64,000 nt of DNA from Bacillota bacterium (GTDB lineage Bacteria; Bacillota; Desulfotomaculia; Desulfotomaculales; Desulfohalotomaculaceae). The position numbers were made by a program, and so were the translations under genes. A model generated the notes under the pieces. That model was not told the DNA's origin. It searched no databases and saw only the letters and a program-made list of their open reading frames with translations. Below, piece by piece: positions 18,714-27,148 of this stretch. Each line of letters opens with the position of its first letter. Position 1 is the first letter of the stretch. The stretch lies in the NCBI GenBank assembly GCA_009711615.1, contig VENI01000013.1, positions 1 through 64,000 on the forward strand, read 5' to 3'.

Positions 18714-19316
18714 ATGAAACATTTTTCAGGTCCAGTGACCAGACTGATAGAGGAATTTGCTAAACTTCCCGGCATTGGGCCTAAATCTGCTCAACGGTTG
18801 GCCTATTACATACTAAATGCACCACCGCAAGTGGCCCATGATTTGGCAGATGCCATAACAGAAGTTAGAGATACAATTAAAACATGTAGTATATGTAGTA
18901 ATATTACAGATGAAGATCCATGTGCCATATGTAGTGATGAAAACCGTAACCAGCATGAAATTTGTGTGGTTGAGCATCCCAGGGATGTTGTAGCTATAGA
19001 AAAAACGGAAAAATATAATGGGTTATACCATATTCTTGACGGTGCTTTGGCACCGATGGAAGGTGTAGGAGCAGAAGATTTAAACATTAAAAGCTTATTA
19101 AAACGCCTTGAAAGTCAACTTGTTAAAGAAGTAATAATAGCTACCAACCCATCTGTGGAAGGCGACACCACTGCCATGTATTTATCACGGCTGTTAAAAC
19201 CATTGGGAGTGAAAACAAGCAGATTGGCCCATGGCTTGCCAGTGGGTGCAGATTTAGAATATACCGATCAATACACATTATCTAAAGCACTGCAGGGTAG
19301 GCTGGAAATGGACTAA
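18714..19316 (+). CDS. recR: Recombination mediator RecR
   Basis: RecR works with RecO and RecF to load RecA on gapped DNA. At 200 residues it is full length, with the helix-hairpin-helix LPGIGPKSAQRLAYYIL, a four-cysteine zinc motif (CSICSNI... CAIC) and a Toprim domain (VVEHPRDVVAIEK, NPSVEGDTT). Upstream in-frame TTG 18693 and ATG 18699 exist, but GAGGG at 18701-18705 points to ATG 18714, which gives the family length. Confidence 0.96.
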   Translation: MKHFSGPVTRLIEEFAKLPGIGPKSAQRLAYYILNAPPQVAHDLADAITEVRDTIKTCSICSNITDEDPCAICSDENRNQHEICVVEHPRDVVAIEKTEKYNGLYHILDGALAPMEGVGAEDLNIKSLLKRLESQLVKEVIIATNPSVEGDTTAMYLSRLLKPLGVKTSRLAHGLPVGADLEYTDQYTLSKALQGRLEMD

Positions 19317-19387
19317 TAATATTTGGCATATTTTACCCATTGAAACCATATAAATAAGCAAAAACTTATTTATGGGAGGCTTTTTAA

Positions 19388-19651
19388 ATGGAGTGGACGA
19401 CCATTCTACTGGCACTGGTTGGTTTGTTAGGTCTTTACTTGGTGGGTATATTTATAGTTAAACCATTAAAACTGATATTTAAACTGGTGGTCTACCTAGT
19501 AGTGGGAGCTTTTTTGATATTATTTGTTAATCTAATTAGTTCCCAATTTGGAATTCATATACCATTAAACCCATTCACTTTAATTACAGCGGGCGTGTTG
19601 CAGGTGCCCGGAGTGATACTACTGGTTTTAATGGAATATATGCTGATTTAA
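19388..19651 (+). CDS. bofA: BofA-family pro-sigma-K processing inhibitor
   Basis: BofA is a small membrane protein that restrains the SpoIVFB protease in the mother cell during sporulation. The 87-residue protein has two or three hydrophobic helices and the family's C-terminal NPFTLITAGVLQVPGV segment. It directly follows recR, as in Bacillus. GGGAGG precedes the ATG. Confidence 0.9.
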   Translation: MEWTTILLALVGLLGLYLVGIFIVKPLKLIFKLVVYLVVGAFLILFVNLISSQFGIHIPLNPFTLITAGVLQVPGVILLVLMEYMLI

Positions 19652-19678
19652 TGGGTATTTTTGCGGGTTGGATTGCTC

Positions 19679-19708
19679 TTGACGTAGCTAATTTCACGGG
19701 TTTATACT
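19679..19708 (+). promoter_or_regulatory. Candidate promoter upstream of the P-loop ATPase / oxidoreductase operon
   Basis: TTGACG (19679-19684) and TATACT (19703-19708) have an 18-nt spacer. About 150 nt of leader follows, with a small GGGCAGTGAAATGTCCC hairpin near 19752. Confidence 0.35.
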
Positions 19709-19859
19709 GTAAGTATAGGAAAATTTAAATAAATATGACATATATTTACGGGGCAGTGAAATGTCCCGATTGCTATTTGTTTAGGATAAATTAGAAATTT
19801 TCATAATTGGATAAACTATACTAAATATACTGATAATTAATAAGAAAGGGTGAGGTATT

Positions 19860-20525
19860 ATACCCGATCGTATTGTAGAAGCTTATATAGGTGAGTATGC
19901 CAGCGGGAAAAGTGAAGTTGCTGTTAATCGGGCGTTGGAACTGGCCAATCAAGATCACAGAGTAAACTTAGTTGATCTAGATATTGTTGAACCATGCTAT
20001 ACATTAAGACCAATTAAAAAACAGTTATCTGAGCAAAATATCAATGTAATAGCCTGGGAAACAAAAGAAACTATAGGACTTGGTGAGGCAGGGAATACTA
20101 TTAAGCCGGCAGCCCGGTGGGCATTGATGAATGAAGGTGACGTGGTTTTAGACATTGGATATGGTGTAGAGGGTTCCAAAACCCTAAACCTAATTGAAGG
20201 TGTAGATAAAGAGCCCAACCTAAAATTATATGTTGTGGTAAACATATCAAGACCAATGACTTCAAATGTTGATGATATCATAGAATATGCAAAACAGTTG
20301 GGGATAATTCATGGCCTTATCAATAACACCCACATGGGTGATGAAACCACACCCGAAATAGTGCAGAATGGGGCGAAAGTTGTTACTGAGGTAGCTAAAG
20401 CACTTCAGATTCCAGTGATAGCTACCACTGCAATTAGGAGTGTGGCCAAAAATATAGGCAACCATGATTGTATGGGTAATATGGTCAGACCTTTAGACCG
20501 ATACATGCCTAACACGTTATGGTAA
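19860..20525 (+). CDS. P-loop ATPase with a non-canonical start codon
   Basis: The protein begins around PDRIVEAYIGEYASGKSE, where GEYASGKS is the Walker A motif. Later come NLVDLDIVEP, VVLDIGYGVEG and a VVNISRPMTSN segment typical of MinD/CobQ-like NTPases. The first standard start in this frame is TTG 19935, which would delete the P-loop. The only upstream options after the stop at 19851 are ATT 19857 or ATA 19860, with AAGGGTG at 19846-19852. I infer initiation at ATA 19860, or a point change from ATG. The gene lies 58 nt before the 2-oxoacid oxidoreductase and may serve it. Its function is unknown. Confidence 0.75.
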   Translation: MPDRIVEAYIGEYASGKSEVAVNRALELANQDHRVNLVDLDIVEPCYTLRPIKKQLSEQNINVIAWETKETIGLGEAGNTIKPAARWALMNEGDVVLDIGYGVEGSKTLNLIEGVDKEPNLKLYVVVNISRPMTSNVDDIIEYAKQLGIIHGLINNTHMGDETTPEIVQNGAKVVTEVAKALQIPVIATTAIRSVAKNIGNHDCMGNMVRPLDRYMPNTLW

Positions 20526-20582
20526 ACTACCATTCTTTATCAAATTAAAGTAGCTACATATTACAGGAGGTGCAGTTTTTTA

Positions 20583-21668
20583 ATGTCAGAGAAACTTATC
20601 ACCGAAGAAAAGCGCGTCTTTATGACGGGCAACGAGGTGGTGGCCTGGGCAGCAGTAGCTGCAGGCGCTGAAATTATGTATGGTTATCCAATCACACCAC
20701 AGAACGAAATTATGCACTATTGGACAAGGCTGGCACCCAAGTACGACCGCAAGTTCCTTCAGACTGAAGATGAACTTTCCGCAGGTTTTACAACTATTGG
20801 TGGTGTAATGGCAGGACGCAAGTCCTTTACTGCTACTGCCGGTCCTGGTAACACTTTGATGCAGGAACCTCTATCTATGGCTGAGGCTATGCGTCTACCC
20901 GTTGTAACTGTAGTTCAACAGCGTGGTGGCCCGTCAACTGCAACCGTTATCTATTCCCAGCAGGAAGTAACACTGACTACCTTTGGAGGTAACGGTGAAG
21001 GAATGAGAGTTGTATATTCCACAGCCACACACCAAGAATTGTTTGACTACACAATTAAATCATTCAATGTTGCTTGGAAGTATCGTTTCCCAACCTTTGT
21101 TCTCGGTGACGGATATCAAGCTAAAATGCGTGAGTCACTAACCTTATATGACCCGGAACAAAAGGGAGTTGATTTTGTTCCGGCAGAACGTTTTGTAGGT
21201 AAACCGGGAACACCTGGTGTAGATCGTGAACCTGGTCATTACCGTAACACCTATAATGTGGAAGAAGAACTTTATGATGTTCTGCAGGAGCATTTTGCAG
21301 ATTATAAGAAAATGGCAGAAGAAGTTGTAGAATATGATGCTTTTGATACCGAGGATGCTGACGTAGTGGTTGTTTCTCACGGTGTTGTATCCCGTGGTGC
21401 AAAAGAAGCAGTAGAAAGAATGCGCAAAGAAGGTAAAAAGGTTGGTTACTTCCGCCCCATAACCTTGCGACCAATGCCGGAAAAACAACTGAAAGAAGTT
21501 GCAGATAAAGCAAAGAAACTGTTGGTAGTTGAATCGGCACAAGGTCAATTTGCAAAATTGATTAAAGATGTTATTTATGGTTCTACCACTGAAATTGTTC
21601 CGCTGTTTAAGCCGGGCGTAGGTATTACCACCGAAGAGATCACTGCAAAAACAAAAGAAATTTTATAA
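20583..21668 (+). CDS. korA: 2-oxoacid:ferredoxin oxidoreductase, alpha subunit
   Basis: The alpha subunit (361 residues, VorB/KorA type) carries the pyrimidine-binding domain (GNEVVAWAAVAAGAEIMYGY, EDELSAGFTTIGG) and the transketolase C-terminal-like domain (VSHGVVSRGAKEAV). The complex oxidatively decarboxylates a 2-oxoacid with coenzyme A and reduces ferredoxin, or works in reverse for anaplerosis. The substrate (2-oxoglutarate or a branched-chain acid) cannot be set from sequence. AGGAGG precedes the ATG. First of four subunits. Confidence 0.9.
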   Translation: MSEKLITEEKRVFMTGNEVVAWAAVAAGAEIMYGYPITPQNEIMHYWTRLAPKYDRKFLQTEDELSAGFTTIGGVMAGRKSFTATAGPGNTLMQEPLSMAEAMRLPVVTVVQQRGGPSTATVIYSQQEVTLTTFGGNGEGMRVVYSTATHQELFDYTIKSFNVAWKYRFPTFVLGDGYQAKMRESLTLYDPEQKGVDFVPAERFVGKPGTPGVDREPGHYRNTYNVEEELYDVLQEHFADYKKMAEEVVEYDAFDTEDADVVVVSHGVVSRGAKEAVERMRKEGKKVGYFRPITLRPMPEKQLKEVADKAKKLLVVESAQGQFAKLIKDVIYGSTTEIVPLFKPGVGITTEEITAKTKEIL

Positions 21669-21707
21669 TAGACATATTGTTTGACATTTGAAAGGAGGCC
21701 CTTTGTT

Positions 21708-22466
21708 ATGACTGTACAACCAGCCATGCCAAAATGCTGGCGGCCGGAAAGTAAACCTCATAAATTTTGCCCTGGTTGTGGTCACGGCCTAGTATTAAAA
21801 GCACTGGGTGAGGCCATTGATGAATTAGGTATTCAAGATAGAGTTGTTTTTGGTTGTGATATCGGCTGTTCACTGCTAGCCTGGGATTTCTTTAATGTGG
21901 ACAGCATTCAAACTCACCACGGTCGTACTACCCCAGTTATGGTAGGAATTAAGAGAGCCAACCCTGATTTGATTTGTATTGCTTACATGGGTGACGGCGG
22001 AGGTTACGCCATTGGTTCACAACACTTGGTAAATAGTGCGTCAAGGAATGAAAAAATTACAGTGCTACTAGCTTTAAACACTGTATATGCCATGACCGGT
22101 GGACAGATGGCACCTACAACTATGCCAGATCAGAAGGCAGAGACATCACCTTATGGACGTGATCCTGAGGAAAGCGGTTACCCAACCCAGGGTCCTGAAA
22201 TGGTTGCGGCCATTGCCCGTGAAGGTTCATATGTAGCCCGGGGAACCACTGTAAACATGAGACAGTTAAAGAGTTACATCAAAAAAGCATTAGAAAATCA
22301 AATGGAAGGCAATGGTTTTTCCTTTGTGGAAGCCCTTGCTGGATGTCCCACCAACTGGCGCACCAATGCAGAAAAGACATGGAACTTCCTGCAGAAGGAT
22401 ATGCCCAAATACTTTAAAGTTGGCGAACTTAAAGATCCTGGCGCCAACGAGAAGGAGGGACAATAG
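21708..22466 (+). CDS. korB: 2-oxoacid:ferredoxin oxidoreductase, beta (TPP) subunit
   Basis: A 252-residue thiamine-diphosphate subunit. HKFCPGCGHG gives iron-sulfur or structural cysteines, and GDGGGYAIGSQH with the following NSA...NEKI segment is the TPP/Mg-binding motif. The start is ATG 21708 behind AGGAGG; the TTG at 21681 lies before the ribosome binding site. It pairs with the upstream alpha subunit. Confidence 0.92.
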   Translation: MTVQPAMPKCWRPESKPHKFCPGCGHGLVLKALGEAIDELGIQDRVVFGCDIGCSLLAWDFFNVDSIQTHHGRTTPVMVGIKRANPDLICIAYMGDGGGYAIGSQHLVNSASRNEKITVLLALNTVYAMTGGQMAPTTMPDQKAETSPYGRDPEESGYPTQGPEMVAAIAREGSYVARGTTVNMRQLKSYIKKALENQMEGNGFSFVEALAGCPTNWRTNAEKTWNFLQKDMPKYFKVGELKDPGANEKEGQ

Positions 22467-23021
22467 ATGGCTGAAGTAACTAAAATTATGATGGCCGGTG
22501 AAGGTGGCCAAGGGGTTCAATCTGTTGCTCAAATTTTAGCTGAAGCTGCTGATAATGAAGGCAGGGAAGCGTTGTATATTCCTAACTTCGGTGTGGAACA
22601 GCGGGGGGGCGTATCCATTGCCTTCCTGCAAATTAGTGATGAGCGCATTGGCGCTCCAAAGTTTGACATAGCTGACATTATTGTAGCTTTAAGTGATAGA
22701 GCCATCTATCGTACCAAGCAGTATGTTGGTGAGAAAACCGTATTTGTGTACGATGCTGGCATTGAAATTCCAGAAGAAGATCTTCCTAAGGGTGCAGCTA
22801 AAGTGCTGGCCATTCCTGCATTAGAGATTGCCAAAAATGAACTTCATCCAAGGGTGTTTAACGTAATGATCATGGGTGCTGTTATTGCTGCTACAAAAGT
22901 GGTTACCGATAAAGCAGCTAAAGATGCTATTGAGAAGAAACTGGGATACAAGTTCGAGCAAAATCCAAAGCTTCGTGACTTAAACTATAAAGCTATTGAT
23001 AAAGGCATGGAATTAGTATAA
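22467..23021 (+). CDS. korC: 2-oxoacid:ferredoxin oxidoreductase, gamma subunit
   Basis: A 184-residue catalytic-domain subunit with the GEGGQGVQSVAQILAEAA signature and FGVEQRGGVSIAFLQI, both typical of the gamma family that closes the CoA site. It starts directly after the beta stop (TAGATG), implying translational coupling. Confidence 0.92.
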   Translation: MAEVTKIMMAGEGGQGVQSVAQILAEAADNEGREALYIPNFGVEQRGGVSIAFLQISDERIGAPKFDIADIIVALSDRAIYRTKQYVGEKTVFVYDAGIEIPEEDLPKGAAKVLAIPALEIAKNELHPRVFNVMIMGAVIAATKVVTDKAAKDAIEKKLGYKFEQNPKLRDLNYKAIDKGMELV

Positions 23022-23037
23022 CAAGGAGGGAAAGCAA

Positions 23038-23310
23038 GTGGCCGTAGAATTTAAGCCCCGTACCCTAGAACTGGACAAGGGACAGTGGACCCTATTCCCT
23101 GGTCTTTGCAAAGGTTGCGGCCTTTGTATAGAAAAATGCCCCAAGAAATGTATTGCATGGGCTAAAGTGTTGGGTATTTATGGCACTCCATCAGTTGAGG
23201 CCAATAATGACTGCATAGCCTGCGGCATCTGCCAAACTGTATGTCCTGACTGTGCTATTAACGTTATTAAGAATAAAGCAGAAGGAAATAGCAAATCTGC
23301 CATAAGCTAA
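23038..23310 (+). CDS. korD: 2-oxoacid:ferredoxin oxidoreductase, ferredoxin-like delta subunit
   Basis: A 90-residue 2[4Fe-4S] protein with CKGCGLCIEKCPKKC and CIACGICQTVCPDC. It passes electrons from the TPP centre to ferredoxin. GTG 23038 follows AAGGAGGG. Last gene of the operon. Confidence 0.93.
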   Translation: MAVEFKPRTLELDKGQWTLFPGLCKGCGLCIEKCPKKCIAWAKVLGIYGTPSVEANNDCIACGICQTVCPDCAINVIKNKAEGNSKSAIS

Positions 23311-23317
23311 ATATATA

Positions 23318-23361
23318 AAAAAATCCCTCATGGATATTTAGATACCATGAGGGATTTTTTA
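23318..23361 (+). terminator. Terminator of the oxidoreductase operon
   Basis: AAAAATCCCTCATGG pairs with CCATGAGGGATTTTT around a 10-nt loop, followed by T residues. Confidence 0.9.
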
Positions 23362-23421
23362 TATTATCAGTAGTTAATAATTGGAAGGCACCCGTTTTAT
23401 GTCTGCACATAAGCTATAAGA

Positions 23422-23448
23422 GACTGTTCAATTTCTTTTTGAACAGTC
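23422..23448 (+). promoter_or_regulatory. 10-bp inverted repeat before csfB
   Basis: GACTGTTCAA (23422-23431) and TTGAACAGTC (23439-23448) are exact inverted repeats, 28 nt before the csfB start. It could be an operator or a 5' hairpin; there is no T run. Confidence 0.45.
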
Positions 23449-23475
23449 AATACAAAGTCGGCGGGGTGGAATAAC

Positions 23476-23667
23476 ATGACAAATCATAAAAACGTTTGCA
23501 TATATTGTAAAAGCATTGGGAATAAAAATAATGGTGGTATCGAAATTTTAGGAATGTACATATGTCAAAAATGTGAGCATGAAATTACAAAGATCGACTG
23601 TGATGCGGAAAATTATTTATACTATGTCAATGGTCTCAAAAAAGTATGGTGCTGTTTATTGGATTGA
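23476..23667 (+). CDS. csfB: Anti-sigma-G factor Gin
   Basis: Gin/CsfB holds sigma-G (and sigma-E) inactive at the wrong time or in the wrong compartment during sporulation. The 63-residue protein has the paired cysteines CIYC and CQKC and the family's central ILGMYICQKCEHEI, then YYVNGLKKVW. This is the same position as in B. subtilis, between recR/bofA and the decarboxylase gene. Its last 46 nt overlap a gene on the opposite strand. Confidence 0.9.
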   Translation: MTNHKNVCIYCKSIGNKNNGGIEILGMYICQKCEHEITKIDCDAENYLYYVNGLKKVWCCLLD

Positions 23668-23894
23668 CCCATTGTCAGTGCCTGCCTTTTGTTTTCCAGT
23701 CGTTCTCTTCGGTGAGCCAATTCTATTTCAGATTTTATCTGTCTTAATGTAAAGAGATCAACACCAGTGAAACTGGCTATTTCAACATCTGCTTTTCCCT
23801 TTTTCCAGGCATTTATTAGACTATTAACATTGGTACGATATTTTTTGGATAATCTTTTATCATCCACCGCAGAATGTCTTTGTGTTTTTTTCAT
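23622..23894 (-). CDS. Small basic protein, possible helix-turn-helix, convergent with csfB
   Basis: A 90-residue, Lys/Arg-rich protein whose middle part (SLINAWKKGKADVEIASFTG, then VDLFTLRQIKSEIEL) could form a helix-turn-helix. GGAGGG lies five bases before ATG 23894 on the minus strand; an upstream GTG at 23900 overlaps that site and is unlikely. Its 3' end overlaps csfB tail to tail by 46 nt. The family is unknown to me, but the strong ribosome binding site supports a real gene. Confidence 0.6.
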   Translation of the reverse strand: MKKTQRHSAVDDKRLSKKYRTNVNSLINAWKKGKADVEIASFTGVDLFTLRQIKSEIELAHRRERLENKRQALTMGQSNKQHHTFLRPLT

Positions 23895-24061
23895 AATCAC
23901 CCTCCTTTTTTATTATTTTTTCACGAAAACATTGCATCATAAGGAACAACTGTTGGAAGAGCATACAGTCTGTGCCTTTAAGCAGCTAGTTATCTATGAT
24001 AAAATAAGATATTATCAAAAAATATATTATTTAAAAATTAGTTAATATAAAAAGGTGAATT

Positions 24062-25504
24062 ATGGTAACACAGTTTGATGTACCGTTGATCAAGGCTTTA
24101 AATGACTACTGTTTAAAAAATAAAGCCAATTTCCATGTGCCTGCTCACAGACAGGGACAAGCATTGCCTGAGGAAATAAGGCACAACAATCTCATAAAGT
24201 GGGATTTAACAGAGCTTCCTGGCTTGGATGATCTACACAATCCTAAAAATGTTATTGCCCAAGCCCAATTTTTGGCGGCGGAAGCTTATGGTTCAAAAAG
24301 GTGCTATTTTGTGGTGAACGGTACTTCGGGTGGACTGATGGCTCTAATGATGGCAACGGCGGGCGAAAACGACGCTGTGATTATTCCCAGGAACGCTCAT
24401 CGCTCAGCGTTAAGCGGATTAATATTCAGTGGTGCCAGACCGATATACATTTATCCTCAGTTATTGCAGGAATTTGGTATAGCTGTGGGTAATTCACCGA
24501 AAGACTTAAAAAAGGTAATAGAGTCTAACCCTGATGTGAAGAGTGTCTTAGTGGTCCACCCTAACTATTACGGAGTGTCAGAAAAGATAAATATTTTGGC
24601 TAATATTGCCCACAGCTATAATAAACCCTTACTGGTAGATGAAGCCCATGGTGCCCACTTCCGCTTTCATCCGGGTCTGCCTATGGATGCCCTTGCCGGC
24701 GGTGCAGATGCAGTGGTACAAAGTACACATAAAACCGCTGGGGCGATGACTCAGGCGTCAATGGTGCATATAAATTCTAACCGCATTAACCAATACGCCT
24801 TGGAGGAAAGTCTGAGTATGTTACAGACCACCAGTCCTTCATATGTTTTGATGGCATCTCTGGATGCCGCTAGGCATCAAATGGCTACCGAAGGAAGAGA
24901 CATGATAGAAAAGTCACTTAAGGTTGCACGGGTGTTGCGGAAGGAAATCTCCCAAATGTCAAACTTAGAAGTATTAAGTCCACACCATTTGGGAGATTGT
25001 GATATACTGATGTTAGATGAGACTAGGCTGGTGATAAATGTAAATAAAACCGGTCTGTCAGGTTATGAGGCTGCAGAACTAATGTCCAACAATTATAATG
25101 TGCAAGTGGAAATGGCCGACAGTAGCAATATAGTTGCTCTGTTGGGTCTTAATGCCGACAAAACTGATCAGCTTAAATTCTATCAAGCACTGGATAAGCT
25201 ATCAAAGCACACTATTAATAGTAAAAAGACTGCAGAGGTGCTACCATTGCCACCCCGGGTTGTACAAGCCATTACACCTAGAAAGGCATGGTTGTCCAAG
25301 AAAAAGTCTGTTCTGCTGGAAGGATCTTTAGGTAGTATCAGCGCTGACAGCATAGCAGTTTATCCGCCGGGTATACCTGCTGTTTATCCAGGAGAAGTGA
25401 TAAGTGCAGAAATGATTGACTACCTTCTGGAAGCCAGAGCAAGGAAAATGCATGTGCATTGTTCTGGAGATGCTAGCATGAAATTTTTAAGAGTGGTTGT
25501 ATAA
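24062..25504 (+). CDS. Orn/Lys/Arg decarboxylase family protein (YaaO-type)
   Basis: A 480-residue PLP-dependent fold-type I decarboxylase related to SpeA and CadA but without their N-terminal wing domain, like B. subtilis YaaO. Visible are VPAHRQG, the NGTSGG cofactor loop, VDEAHGAHF and the Schiff-base lysine in STHKTAGAMTQ; the C-terminal domain has YPPGIPAVYPGE. It probably makes a diamine for polyamine metabolism; the substrate is not fixed by sequence. It starts the tmk-holB-yaaT gene run. Confidence 0.9.
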   Translation: MVTQFDVPLIKALNDYCLKNKANFHVPAHRQGQALPEEIRHNNLIKWDLTELPGLDDLHNPKNVIAQAQFLAAEAYGSKRCYFVVNGTSGGLMALMMATAGENDAVIIPRNAHRSALSGLIFSGARPIYIYPQLLQEFGIAVGNSPKDLKKVIESNPDVKSVLVVHPNYYGVSEKINILANIAHSYNKPLLVDEAHGAHFRFHPGLPMDALAGGADAVVQSTHKTAGAMTQASMVHINSNRINQYALEESLSMLQTTSPSYVLMASLDAARHQMATEGRDMIEKSLKVARVLRKEISQMSNLEVLSPHHLGDCDILMLDETRLVINVNKTGLSGYEAAELMSNNYNVQVEMADSSNIVALLGLNADKTDQLKFYQALDKLSKHTINSKKTAEVLPLPPRVVQAITPRKAWLSKKKSVLLEGSLGSISADSIAVYPPGIPAVYPGEVISAEMIDYLLEARARKMHVHCSGDASMKFLRVVV

Positions 25505-25530
25505 ATTGCATTTATTGAGAGGATTGACAA

Positions 25531-26160
25531 ATGGAAGGCAAGTTTATTGTGTTTGAAGGTATAGATGGCTCCGGGAAATCGACACAACTGAAGTTATTGG
25601 AAGGGTATTTGCAGAAAAATGGCTTCCCTGTTTTAACTACCCGGGAACCAGGGGGTACAAATATCAGTGAAAGAATTCGTGATATTTTGCTAAACCCGGA
25701 ATTCAAAGATCTACATTATCGCACTGAGGCTTTATTATACGCTTCTGCCCGGGCACAGCATGTGGAAGAGTTAATTAAACCGGCACTGGAAAAGGGTTAT
25801 ATAGTACTTTGTGATCGGTTTACAGATTCTACATTAGCTTATCAGGGTTGCGGCAGGGGATTGGCTGTGGACTTCCTAAAGCAGCTAAATGAACTGGCAA
25901 CTGGTGGTTTGGAGCCACATTTGGTGCTTATATTTGATATTGAGGAAGAAGTTAGTTTGAAGAGAGTTTATCAACGCAGCAGCGGTGATCGGCTTGAGCA
26001 GGAGTCAAAGCGCTTTTACCGTAATGTGCGTAAGGGTTACTTAGAGGCAGCTCGTTTAAATATACAAACCCATACAGTTCTAGATGCTGACAAGTCCATT
26101 GAACAACTACAGCATAAGGTAAGGTCGTTGGTGGGGGAGCTACTGCATGCACAAACTTAA
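25531..26160 (+). CDS. tmk: Thymidylate kinase
   Basis: Tmk phosphorylates dTMP to dTDP. The 209-residue protein has the P-loop FEGIDGSGKST (8-18), the DR(F/Y) motif CDRFTDSTLAYQG and the LID-region Arg residues. The gene overlaps holB by 14 nt, indicating tight coupling. Confidence 0.96.
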   Translation: MEGKFIVFEGIDGSGKSTQLKLLEGYLQKNGFPVLTTREPGGTNISERIRDILLNPEFKDLHYRTEALLYASARAQHVEELIKPALEKGYIVLCDRFTDSTLAYQGCGRGLAVDFLKQLNELATGGLEPHLVLIFDIEEEVSLKRVYQRSSGDRLEQESKRFYRNVRKGYLEAARLNIQTHTVLDADKSIEQLQHKVRSLVGELLHAQT

Positions 26161-27148
26161 CGATATAATTGGTCATCAGCAAAATATATATACGTTGCAT
26201 AAAGCCATTGTTGATAATAAAGTAGCCCATGCTTACTTGTTTACCGGTCCTGCCGGGGTAGGTAAAACTACCACAGCCCAAGCTTTTGGCATGGCTTTGT
26301 TGTGTGAAAGTCCTGTAGAAGGTGATAGTTGCTGCAGTTGTCGCAGTTGTAATCAAGTGAGCGGTGGTAATCACCCCGACTTACACCAGGTGAGTCCTTC
26401 TGGGGCGGTCATTAAGCTGGAACAGATTCATCTGCTACAAAAGAGTGTCTACTATCGGTCATATCAAGGTGGGCGTCAGGTTTTTTTAATAAAGAACTGT
26501 GATTTAATGACTGCGGAAGCGGCAAATTCACTGTTAAAGACGCTGGAAGAGCCGCCGGAAAGTTCGGTGTTTATTTTAATATCTTCTCGCCCCTATGCTT
26601 TGTTACCGACTATCCTGTCCCGCTGCCAACAGTTTTGGTTTAAACCGATGTCAGTGGATCAAATTATAAAAGGTTTAAAACTGTTGTCTGACATTAGTGG
26701 CGAACAGGCACAAATGATAGCTTCAATGGCTGGAGGCAGTTTGGCCAGAGGGCTGATTATTAACAGTGAGGATATTGACACTGGTAGACAAAAGGTGTTG
26801 CAGGTATTTGAAAAAATTTATTCCGGCAATATTGTTGAATTACTACAACAGTCTGCAGACTTGTCAACCGATAGGGAACAGGCGCTGGAATGGGTTAATT
26901 TGTTACAATTGTGGTTAAGGGACTTGTTGGTTTGGAAACAAACTAGGAATAAATCTCTCGTTATAAATAGTGATATGGAAGAACATCTGGTTAAGTGGGC
27001 AGAAAAGTATAATTCCCGCCGCTTAATGGACATGATGGAAGAGATAGAGCGTTCACGCATGCGCCTAGAAGCAAGGGGCAATATTCGTCTTGTGTTGGAT
27101 GCGCTTTTACTAAACTGCGGAGGAAGGAGTGAAGTTGATGCCGGTTAA
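26147..27148 (+). CDS. holB: DNA polymerase III delta' subunit
   Basis: A clamp-loader subunit of 333 residues homologous to DnaX. It has a P-loop-like GPAGVGKTT, a zinc motif (CCSCRSC with an upstream Cys), LLKTLEEPPE and SRCQQF. Unlike many delta' proteins, the P-loop looks intact. GGGGGAG precedes ATG 26147. It overlaps tmk upstream and yaaT downstream. Confidence 0.94.
   Translation: MHKLNDIIGHQQNIYTLHKAIVDNKVAHAYLFTGPAGVGKTTTAQAFGMALLCESPVEGDSCCSCRSCNQVSGGNHPDLHQVSPSGAVIKLEQIHLLQKSVYYRSYQGGRQVFLIKNCDLMTAEAANSLLKTLEEPPESSVFILISSRPYALLPTILSRCQQFWFKPMSVDQIIKGLKLLSDISGEQAQMIASMAGGSLARGLIINSEDIDTGRQKVLQVFEKIYSGNIVELLQQSADLSTDREQALEWVNLLQLWLRDLLVWKQTRNKSLVINSDMEEHLVKWAEKYNSRRLMDMMEEIERSRMRLEARGNIRLVLDALLLNCGGRSEVDAG

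Noticed and set aside
25952-26374. 140-codon minus-strand frame across tmk-holB
   Set aside because: It is fully antisense to two well-supported genes and has low-complexity Thr-rich composition; a shadow frame.
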